Source of the DNA: Candidatus Bathyarchaeota archaeon
Lineage (GTDB): Archaea > Thermoproteota > Bathyarchaeia > Bathyarchaeales > Bathyarchaeaceae
Assembly (NCBI GenBank): GCA_029879825.1
Contig: JAOUPL010000032.1
Location: 1 to 11,803 of the forward strand
Reading direction: 5' to 3'
Length of the DNA: 11,803 bases
The notes under the pieces are model-generated. The model searched no databases. It saw only the letters and a list, made by a program, of their open reading frames with translations, and was not told the DNA's origin. Position 1 is the stretch's first letter, and each line of letters opens with the position of its first letter. Below, in pieces: positions 5,829 to 11,803 of the stretch. Both the position numbers and the translations under genes were made by a program.

Positions 5829-6413
5829 TCAAGGAAACAACGTTGTGAATAAGCTTGTGTTAAGGAGCAAAAGAATGCCTTGAGCAATGCATACTAGCCC
5901 TAGAACGAGCGTTACAGGCTTAAAGGTTAGAATACTTCCGATAAGCCTCAACACATCTTCTATAAACTTGAAGACCATGTAAACAAACAACGCTGGAATA
6001 AAGAAGATTAGTAGGTAGATCCAAGTAGACGAGATGCCGTAAACCGTTTCTGGCAAGGGATAGAATAAGAAGACAAACCCAGCGCACAAGCCGCCCACAA
6101 TCAAACCTAGCAAAGCCGCCCAAGGAATATCTTTCAACGGCTTCAAAAACAACGCTAGCCCTGCGACAATCAATAAATATTGGGTACCGGTGTCAATCTG
6201 AGGCACTTCCATGGACCAGGCAACCGCAGCTGTGACTATCAAAAGAATTCCAACAAAAAACCCGAAAAGGGATATAATCTTCATCAACCAGCTCGTGGGT
6301 TCCCCTACGACCGGCACAGGCTTCACCAATCTTTCCAGCAACCAAGAAATTGCAATGGCTCCCCCTAAGATCAAAATATAGGGCGCATTATCGACCAGAA
6401 ACGTTAAATCCAT
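5829..6413 (-). CDS. Polytopic membrane protein of unknown function
   Basis: A 194-residue integral membrane protein with about six hydrophobic segments (roughly residues 10-30, 46-67, 78-90, 96-118, 130-150 and 160-187). There are few charged residues between them and a short polar loop (MEVPQIDTGTQ) at 68-78. There are no catalytic or transporter motifs that I recognise. The start is ATG 6413, because GGGAG on the minus strand lies about seven bases upstream; an ATG at 6420 is out of frame. It is divergent from the 3-hydroxyacyl-CoA dehydrogenase gene, with about 200 bases between them that must hold both promoters. Function unknown. Confidence 0.7.
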   Translation of the reverse strand: MDLTFLVDNAPYILILGGAIAISWLLERLVKPVPVVGEPTSWLMKIISLFGFFVGILLIVTAAVAWSMEVPQIDTGTQYLLIVAGLALFLKPLKDIPWAALLGLIVGGLCAGFVFLFYPLPETVYGISSTWIYLLIFFIPALFVYMVFKFIEDVLRLIGSILTFKPVTLVLGLVCIAQGILLLLNTSLFTTLFP

Positions 6414-6597
6414 TTTTCATCTCCCAAATTAAGTGGTCTTTTCTGGCAGACTGTTTTGTGTGTTGGAAGAACTTTAATTTTTTGCCTTATAGTTAAGCTT
6501 ACTTATCTCAACTGCATAGAAAACACTGGAGGCAGATGGGAAAGATTTTTGTGTATGAGCATCTATACTTTTGCCTCTCATGTCAAAAATAGATTGT

Positions 6598-6605
6598 AGG
6601 AGGAG
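6598..6605 (+). promoter_or_regulatory. Ribosome binding site of the hydroxyacyl-CoA dehydrogenase
   Basis: AGGAGGAG, eight bases before the ATG at 6614. A competing ATG at 6609 is in another frame and has only a short reading frame, so the strong site fixes the start at 6614. Confidence 0.65.
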
Positions 6606-6613
6606 ATAATGAA

Positions 6614-7798
6614 ATGGAGATCAAAAAAATTGCGGTTCTCGGTGCTGGTCTAATGGGACATGGAATAACGCAAGTAGCGGCTACTGCTGGTTTTGAAGTG
6701 AACATGAGGGATATAGACGAGAAGTTTCTCAGCAGCGGTATGGAAAAAATACAATGGAGCCTAGGCAAATTCGCGCAAAAAGGTCGAATATCAGATGAAG
6801 ATGCCAAGAAAGCTTTGGAGCGGATCAAGACAACAGTTTCACTCAAGGAAGCCACAAAGGATGTGGATTTCGTAATAGAAGCTATTCCCGAAAAGCTAAA
6901 ACTAAAACAGCAAGTGTTCAAGGAAATAGACGGATATGCACCTTCGCATGCGATTTTAGCCACGAACACCAGCGCTTTGCCAATAACCGAAATCGCTGTT
7001 GCTACCAATAGGCCTGAAAAAGTTGTCGGCATGCACTTCTTCAGCCCTCCGCAAATGATGCGCTTGTGCGAAGTGATCAGAGGTGGCAAAACGAGCGATG
7101 AAACGCTAAATACTACTATTGAACTTGGGAAGAGATTTGGGAAAGAAGTTGTTCTCTGCAAGAAAGATATTCCAGGTTTCATAGCTAACAGGATAACAAC
7201 CGCAGGGTCAAACCTCGTTGCTTGGATGGTGTATAATGGAGAGTACACAGTCGAAGAAGTGGACGCTGCAACAATACATAAAGCTGGAATGCCTATGGGA
7301 ATGTTTGGGCTGATGGACTTCGTGGGTATAGACGTCGGAGGCAGCGTGGCGAAATTCATGGACGAGAGATGGCCAGGATACAATATGTGCCCGCTCTTAA
7401 AAGAGAAAATTGAGAAAGGAGAACTAGGAGTAAAAACAGGAAAAGGCTTCTACACATATCCTGAGAAAAGATGGGTACCACTCGACCTACCTTTGGAAAA
7501 AGCCGAGAAATTTGACGCCATGACCTCAAATTACGTAAACATTAACGTTGCCGCAGAGCTGCTGAGGGAAGACGTGGCTACTACAGAGGACATCGACAAA
7601 TCAATAAAGCTAGGCTTCAATGCACCGATAGGCATACTAGAATTGGCAGACAGTATAGGCATAGATTTCGTGGTTTCGAAGCTGAAGGAATTCGAGAAGA
7701 AGTATGGATCATTCTACAAGCCTAGTCCACTGTTGGAGAAAATGGTGAAGAAAGGCGAGTTAGGAAGCAAGACTGGGAAGGGTTTCTACAAGTATTAA
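6614..7798 (+). CDS. hbd: 3-hydroxyacyl-CoA dehydrogenase
   Basis: A NAD-dependent (S)-3-hydroxyacyl-CoA dehydrogenase, oxidising 3-hydroxyacyl-CoA to 3-oxoacyl-CoA in beta-oxidation, or running in reverse in carbon-fixation or butyryl-CoA pathways. The N-terminal Rossmann domain (1-185) shows GAGLMGHG (10-17) for NAD, D33 at the end of the second strand (specificity for NAD), NTS (118-120), GMHFFSPP with catalytic H141, and E153 in LCEVI as its partner. Two tandem C-terminal helical domains follow, each ending in a TGKGFY motif (KTGKGFYTYP and KTGKGFYKY). The length of 394 residues fits the two-C-domain form without a fused enoyl-CoA hydratase domain, which many archaeal relatives carry. It is a single gene; no thiolase, acyl-CoA dehydrogenase or crotonase lies nearby in the window. 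A T-rich stretch follows the gene. Confidence 0.95.
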   Translation: MEIKKIAVLGAGLMGHGITQVAATAGFEVNMRDIDEKFLSSGMEKIQWSLGKFAQKGRISDEDAKKALERIKTTVSLKEATKDVDFVIEAIPEKLKLKQQVFKEIDGYAPSHAILATNTSALPITEIAVATNRPEKVVGMHFFSPPQMMRLCEVIRGGKTSDETLNTTIELGKRFGKEVVLCKKDIPGFIANRITTAGSNLVAWMVYNGEYTVEEVDAATIHKAGMPMGMFGLMDFVGIDVGGSVAKFMDERWPGYNMCPLLKEKIEKGELGVKTGKGFYTYPEKRWVPLDLPLEKAEKFDAMTSNYVNINVAAELLREDVATTEDIDKSIKLGFNAPIGILELADSIGIDFVVSKLKEFEKKYGSFYKPSPLLEKMVKKGELGSKTGKGFYKY

Positions 7799-8084
7799 AT
7801 GACCCGAGAAAGCAAACAAACCTTCAAAGCCCCTATTTTGTTTCTCTATTTCCCTAGACGTGTCTCTTTTTAACATAACGTGCACCAGCGGAACATACGA
7901 TTCTAGAAAGAGAGCGGTTTTTCAAGTGCCAAAAGAAAAGAACGTTTGAGACCTGTTGCCAAGCAAGCTAGATTGAAGGCTTCGTTATCTCCGATACCTA
8001 TCCGTAAGAGGAAAGATAATTGGATAAATCGTATGTCCTTTTATATCTATCTTCAAAGCTTCTTCTTGTACCTCAAATTAACTG
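7799..8084. other. Intergenic region between dehydrogenase and deaminase genes
   Basis: About 286 bases. The left part has pyrimidine-rich stretches, including CTCTTTTT at 7864-7871, a plausible oligo-T terminator of the upstream gene. The right end holds the TATA box of the deaminase gene. Between them I see no gene: short frames on both strands are interrupted and unrecognised. Confidence 0.45.
8039..8046 (+). promoter_or_regulatory. TATA box of the deaminase gene
   Basis: TTTATATC preceded by CCT, centred about 27 bases before an expected transcription start near 8070. This gives a short leader that contains the GGTGAT motif at 8084-8089. The transcription start is inferred. Confidence 0.5.
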
Positions 8085-9425
8085 GTGATCCGCTTGAAAG
8101 AAGCTGACATCCTAATCCGCAACTGTATCATCCTTCCAATGGTCGGTGGAGAAGTCGTAAGAGAAGGTGTAATCGCCACAAAAAACGATAAGATAATCTA
8201 CCTTGGGCAAAAGTCTAAAGCTCCAAGATTAATGGCTGAAAAAACTATAGACGGTCATGGAAAGGTAGCTATGCCCGGCCTAATCAACTGTCACACCCAC
8301 TTAGCCATGACTCTTTTCCGTGGAATCGCTGAAGACCAACCGTTAGAAAATTGGTTGAAGGAAACAATTTGGCCTTTAGAAGCAAAACTGAAGCCAGAAG
8401 ATGTCTATGATGGCGCCTTACTGGGTTGCCTAGAAATGATAAAGAGCGGAACCACAACCTTCGCAGACATGTACTTCCACGAAGACCAGGTGGCAAAGGC
8501 AGTTGAGAAAGCTGGCCTGCGGGCCGTTCTAGCCCAAGGGATTCTAGAAGCAGGCGTTTCTCGCAGAGGAGAAAAAATGCTACAGGACAGCATAAACTTC
8601 GCCCGAAAATACAAGGGCTACGCGGATGGAAAGGTCACGGTTCAGCTGGGTCCCCACACCGTCTGCACTTGCAGCTTAGACCTGCTAGCTAGAGTGCGAC
8701 AAAAAGCTTCGGACCTAAAGGTTGGCATCCATATCCACCTAGCAGAATCAGAAGAAAATGTTAGCCAGATAAAACAGAAACACGGTCTCACAGAAGTTGA
8801 GCTCTTAGAAAAAATAGGTTTCTTGGGTTCAGATGTCTTAGCTGCCCACTGCATTCACCTAACCGAAAAAGAAATGCAGCTCCTAGCCAAACACAACGTT
8901 AAGGTTTCGTACAATCCAGTTGCTAACATGAAACTTGCCCAAGGCACAGCGAAAATCAAAGACCTCTTGGACCTAGGCGTAACCGTTGGGATAGGGACAG
9001 ATGGACCAGCCAGCAACAACAACTTAGACATGTTTCAATCTATGAAGGTTGCGGCTCTTCTGCAGAAGCAATACTATAGAAACCCAACTGTCTTGCCGGC
9101 TCAGACGGTTCAAAAAATGGCTACAATAGGCGGCGCCAAAGCTCTAGGCTTGGAAAAAACTGTGGGATCACTGGAAGTTGGAAAGAAAGCAGACGTTATC
9201 CTCTTAGACTTCAAAAAGCCTCACTTGACACCCATCCATGACTTCTACGCCAACATAGTTTATTCTGCGCATGGAGATGACGTAGACACGGTCATCGTAG
9301 ACGGAAAATTACTCATGGAAAACAAGAACGTCAAAACCCTAGAGGAGGAAAAAGTTATGCTGAAGGCCCAAAAAACTGCCACAAACCTGCCAAAGCGCAA
9401 GGCTCCTATTGTCAAAGTTTATTAA
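8085..9425 (+). CDS. mtaD: 5-methylthioadenosine/S-adenosylhomocysteine deaminase family amidohydrolase
   Basis: A metal-dependent amidohydrolase of the MtaD/DadD group, which deaminates S-adenosylhomocysteine, 5'-methylthioadenosine or 5'-deoxyadenosine to the inosine forms and so clears by-products of SAM use. In sequence: the metal-binding CHTHLAMTLFRG (H70, H72) in a MPGLINCHTH context, GPHTVCTCS (H191), GIHIHLAESEEN (H216, H218, E221), AAHCIHL (H255) and GIGTDGPASNN with D306. The final domain (GSLEVGKKADVILLD) closes the composite beta domain. The length of 446 residues is slightly above the usual range. The longest frame starts at GTG 8085, but this codon is part of GGTGAT (8084-8089), which looks like a Shine-Dalgarno sequence for TTG at 8094 (KEADILIRN); I consider the later start likely. 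Exact substrate preference cannot be read from sequence. The ABC genes follow after 26 bases on the same strand. Confidence 0.9.
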   Translation: MIRLKEADILIRNCIILPMVGGEVVREGVIATKNDKIIYLGQKSKAPRLMAEKTIDGHGKVAMPGLINCHTHLAMTLFRGIAEDQPLENWLKETIWPLEAKLKPEDVYDGALLGCLEMIKSGTTTFADMYFHEDQVAKAVEKAGLRAVLAQGILEAGVSRRGEKMLQDSINFARKYKGYADGKVTVQLGPHTVCTCSLDLLARVRQKASDLKVGIHIHLAESEENVSQIKQKHGLTEVELLEKIGFLGSDVLAAHCIHLTEKEMQLLAKHNVKVSYNPVANMKLAQGTAKIKDLLDLGVTVGIGTDGPASNNNLDMFQSMKVAALLQKQYYRNPTVLPAQTVQKMATIGGAKALGLEKTVGSLEVGKKADVILLDFKKPHLTPIHDFYANIVYSAHGDDVDTVIVDGKLLMENKNVKTLEEEKVMLKAQKTATNLPKRKAPIVKVY

Positions 9426-9451
9426 GAACCCAACCAAAATTATCGCAACCG

Positions 9452-10399
9452 GTGAACGCCTTGTCTTCCCAATCAGTAATAACTGTTTCAAACCTCACAA
9501 AATTCTACGGAGACTTCAAAGCTCTAGACTCGGTCTCCTTAGCAGTAGAAAAAGGATGGGTCTACGGCTATCTAGGCCCAAACGGAGCAGGAAAAACCAC
9601 AACCATAAGAACCATGCTTGGTCTCCTGAAGCCAGACCAAGGTGAAGTTCAAATAACCGGCATCAACCCAACCAAAGACCCTGTTCAAGCGCTTCAAAGC
9701 CTAGGATACGCCCCGGAGTTGCCAACCCTGCAAACCTTCTTCACCGGAGAGCAGCTTCTAGATTTTATGGGAAAGATATTTGGGTTGGCTACGCAGGCTA
9801 GGAAGGAGAGAATTAAACAACTCCTTGACCTCGTTGGCTTAAAAGAATGGGGAGACAAAAGAATTGGAAATTATAGTAAAGGGATGGTTCAGAGGCTCTC
9901 CATAGCCTTAGCCCTCATCAACGATCCCGTGGTTCTCATCATGGACGAACCTACGATCGGTATGGACCCAGAAGCCACAGCCCACTTCAGAAACCTCTTC
10001 ACAACCCTATCAAAACAAGGCAAAACCGTCTTCATTTCATCTCACCTCCTAGACGAAGTTCAACGAATCTGCACCCACGTAGGAATGATCAACAAAGGCA
10101 GGATGGTCTTCGACGGCCGAATAGCACAGGTGTTGGAAACCTTTACCCAACAATGGGTCATAGAAGCAGAACTGGAAGAAGTAACAAAAACAATGGTCTC
10201 AAGCCTAAAAAAACTCGACTGCGTGGAAGACGTGAAGGTGGATGGAAACAAACTGAGGATAGAACTGAAGGAGAAGAAGGACCTTAGAGGCGAAATCTCC
10301 TCAGAAATCTTCAAGCGAAAAGGCGTGTTGCTGAGCCTAAACCTCCACAAGATTACGTTGGAAGACGCCTATCTCCGCGCTCTAAAAGGAGGGCAATAA
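9452..10399 (+). CDS. ABC transporter ATP-binding protein
   Basis: The ATPase subunit of an ABC-2-type exporter. Walker A GPNGAGKTT is at 42-50, the signature YSKGMVQRL at 141-149, Walker B VLIMDEP at 161-167 with catalytic E166, and the switch SSHLLDE with H198. The Q-loop position reads GYAPE, as is common in the CcmA/NatA-type exporters, rather than a Gln. A C-terminal extension of about 85 residues (WVIEAELEEVTK to the end) is typical of this group. The total is 315 residues. The stop is separated by one base from the permease ATG at 10401, so the two are translationally linked and form one transporter. As with the deaminase, the longest start (GTG 9452) overlaps a GGTGA (9451-9455) placed five bases before TTG 9461, which may be the true start. 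The substrate is unknown. Confidence 0.93.
   Translation: MNALSSQSVITVSNLTKFYGDFKALDSVSLAVEKGWVYGYLGPNGAGKTTTIRTMLGLLKPDQGEVQITGINPTKDPVQALQSLGYAPELPTLQTFFTGEQLLDFMGKIFGLATQARKERIKQLLDLVGLKEWGDKRIGNYSKGMVQRLSIALALINDPVVLIMDEPTIGMDPEATAHFRNLFTTLSKQGKTVFISSHLLDEVQRICTHVGMINKGRMVFDGRIAQVLETFTQQWVIEAELEEVTKTMVSSLKKLDCVEDVKVDGNKLRIELKEKKDLRGEISSEIFKRKGVLLSLNLHKITLEDAYLRALKGGQ
10387..10393 (+). promoter_or_regulatory. Ribosome binding site of the ABC permease, inside the ATPase gene
   Basis: AGGAGGG in the last codons of the ATPase gene, seven bases before the ATG at 10401. This supports coupled expression of the two subunits. Confidence 0.6.
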
Positions 10400-10400
10400 C

Positions 10401-11270
10401 ATGAACGCCCTTCAAAGAGTTGCTGTAATCGTTGGCTACGAGTGGAGAAGAGCCCTAGCCAAGAAGTGGCTTTTCGCTCTGGTTATCTTAGCTGTCGCAA
10501 TACAAGTGTTAATCTTCGTTGTGTTCAATTTTCTTTTTACCAACCCTCCTCCTGGCATGCCTCCCGCTTTACTGGAGGGTTTGGAACAGACTAAACCCTT
10601 CATGTGGATTGTCGAAGTATTAACTCCTCAAGGGTTTTTCATGTCTCTTATAGTCATCATGATTGCAGGTGGATCTATGTCTGAAGAATACGAACATGGA
10701 ACATCAGACATACTGCTGTCCAAACCAATTACAAAACTCGAGTACATGACTGGAAAATATTTGGGCGGTTTATCCCTTTTGAGTTTCGTTGCAGCCCTGA
10801 CGACGATCCTCGGAGTCATTTTAGCCATAATATTTTTCAGTCCCCAGGAAAGTCTTCAGTTCCTCCCGCATGTTTACTTGGCTATCGTGTACTCCAACCT
10901 CGTTTTCTTGTCTTTAGCCTTTATGTTCAGCGAGGTTTTGAGAAGAACTACACTTTCCTACTTCTCTGCCATTGGCGTATTCATAGCTTCTTTGGTGATA
11001 AGTGGTGTATTATCTGCTGTTAATAGTTTTACAGGGGAACAGCTTTACTTAGATGTTAGCAAATGGCTTCCAAACTGGGGTGCTTCCAACTTCCCTAGTT
11101 TTGTGATGGGAAAACTTGTGGATGTTCCGAGTAACCCGTTCATATCTCCGGCGCAGGGAGACTCTGATCTTCTTTTAGCAGGTGTCTTTGTAGCAGTGTA
11201 CACCGTCATCTTCATTGTAGTTGCAACAATTAAACTAGTTAGGTCAGATGTTACAAAGAAAACAGCTTAA
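10401..11270 (+). CDS. ABC-2-type permease (NosY-like)
   Basis: The membrane subunit paired with the ATPase just upstream. Six membrane segments are visible (about residues 22-46, 78-93, 122-146, 156-178, 187-207 and 257-280). After the second comes the cytoplasmic coupling stretch EEYEHGTSDILLSKPITKLE leading to YMTGKYLGG, the hallmark of the NosY/ABC-2 permease family. A larger outside loop (208-256) lies between segments five and six. The length of 289 residues is normal for the family. The ATG follows the ATPase stop by one base and has its own AGGAGGG. This is likely a two-gene exporter working as a 2+2 complex; the cargo cannot be read from sequence. The gene ends 20 bases from the convergent membrane gene. 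Confidence 0.9.
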   Translation: MNALQRVAVIVGYEWRRALAKKWLFALVILAVAIQVLIFVVFNFLFTNPPPGMPPALLEGLEQTKPFMWIVEVLTPQGFFMSLIVIMIAGGSMSEEYEHGTSDILLSKPITKLEYMTGKYLGGLSLLSFVAALTTILGVILAIIFFSPQESLQFLPHVYLAIVYSNLVFLSLAFMFSEVLRRTTLSYFSAIGVFIASLVISGVLSAVNSFTGEQLYLDVSKWLPNWGASNFPSFVMGKLVDVPSNPFISPAQGDSDLLLAGVFVAVYTVIFIVVATIKLVRSDVTKKTA

Positions 11271-11290
11271 CGATACCTCTAACATTTCTG

Positions 11291-11803
11291 TTATATTTCA
11301 GCCTTAAGTAAGAACTCTCCTGCGTTTTTGAGGGCTATCCTATAAAATACAAAGGCTACTACGAGGGCTACAACTGCGCTTATGAAAACTGCTACAGTGA
11401 GGCTTATTTTTGGCAAGGTCACGGGAACGGGTATGTACCCCATCGTAATTGCGTGTAGAAGGAGGGGAGAGAATATTGCCAACGCTAGGACCAAGCATAA
11501 GAGCATGTATACGAGAACCGTTAACGGCCTGACCATTCTAGGCCTTGGAGCTTCGGTGAAGTCGGCTCCTTTTATTCCTGCTCCGAGGGAAACTGCGCCT
11601 AGAGCGAAGATTAGCACAATGGATTCTATTAACAACGCGATAGCAATGTCTGGTGAAGGACGGGCGACTAGAATTCCAATAACACCGCACACCAACATTA
11701 CCACAAATGAGAAGATGATTACAAATGCGTACTTACACTTGACTAGGCCGCGCGCGGTGATGGGTGAAGAAAAGAAAAGCCATACAGACTCACCTTCCTC
11801 GCC
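11291..11803 (-). CDS. Probable ABC exporter permease, C-terminal part (runs off the window)
   Basis: The minus-strand frame stays open to the right edge, so the gene begins outside the window; GTG 11704 is only an internal codon. The visible 170 residues open with GEEGESVWLFFSSPITARGLVKCKYAF, which resembles the cytoplasmic stretch of large ABC-2-type exporters (E-G-x-x-x-W-L-L-x-S-x-P-I) before a membrane helix. Four hydrophobic segments follow. The segment LGAGIKGADFTEAPRPRMVRP sits where those proteins have a conserved loop mentioning acidic and proline-rich residues before the last helices. The identification is by pattern and is moderate. It is convergent with the NosY-like permease, so it belongs to a separate transcription unit, perhaps a second exporter whose ATPase lies further right. 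Confidence 0.75.
   Translation of the reverse strand, partial: GEEGESVWLFFSSPITARGLVKCKYAFVIIFSFVVMLVCGVIGILVARPSPDIAIALLIESIVLIFALGAVSLGAGIKGADFTEAPRPRMVRPLTVLVYMLLCLVLALAIFSPLLLHAITMGYIPVPVTLPKISLTVAVFISAVVALVVAFVFYRIALKNAGEFLLKAEI

Noticed and set aside
6583..7383. Long minus-strand open frame (266 codons) opposite the hydroxyacyl-CoA dehydrogenase
   Set aside because: The plus-strand gene has all catalytic motifs; the antisense product is serine/proline-rich low-information sequence typical of a shadow.
7799..7925. Minus-strand frame through the intergenic region (LESYVPLVHVMLKRDTSRE)
   Set aside because: It has no start signal, continues antisense into the dehydrogenase gene and matches nothing I recognise.
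1..11803. tRNA or rRNA genes, CRISPR arrays, insertion-sequence ends
   Set aside because: I looked on both strands and saw no cloverleaf-like blocks, no regularly spaced repeats and no transposase motifs; the only clear direct repeats are those of the purA copies.

Overview
The window looks like chromosomal DNA of an archaeon, most plausibly a TACK-lineage (Bathyarchaeia-like) or Asgard-related genome. The reasons are the short archaeal form of adenylosuccinate synthetase (about 340 residues), TATA-box promoters with one apparently leaderless gene, frequent GTG/TTG starts, an Lrp/AsnC regulator, and a small protein that reads as ribosomal protein eL22, a family best known from eukaryotes. No 16S or other decisive marker is present, so the lineage is an inference.

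Left part (1-1893): on the minus strand, an Lrp/AsnC regulator with its own TATA box and a RimI-type N-acetyltransferase; then, on the plus strand, the broken tail of an AlaX-type alanyl-tRNA editing protein with two apparent frameshifts.

Centre (1894-4522): the most unusual part. Two full-length purA-type genes lie in tandem, followed directly by the C-terminal quarter of a third copy that carries a nonsense codon. The two full copies share a promoter block with an identical 13-base element at the same distance from the TATA box. Each differs from the consensus active site in a different place: the first has GDTGKGK with intact NAGHT and TGRRRR, the second has intact GDEGKGK but NAEHG and a rebuilt aspartate loop. 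The truncated copy shares a 50-base identical tract with the first gene but not with the second, which suggests gene conversion across the middle gene.

Middle (4523-6613): the eL22-like gene with a strong Shine-Dalgarno sequence, a frameshifted small cysteine-rich reading frame, a minus-strand helical protein of unknown function, a stretch with a possible decayed nuclease-like frame, and a minus-strand protein with about six membrane segments.

Right part (6614-11803): ordinary housekeeping and transport genes. These are a stand-alone 3-hydroxyacyl-CoA dehydrogenase, an MTA/SAH-type deaminase, and an ABC exporter (ATPase plus six-helix permease, one base apart). They face the C-terminal end of a second membrane protein, probably another ABC exporter permease, which runs off the window edge. 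The deaminase lies 26 bases upstream of the ABC pair on the same strand and may be cotranscribed with it. In both, a GGTGA motif sits five bases before a TTG codon, which suggests that the longest-ORF starts are slightly too long.
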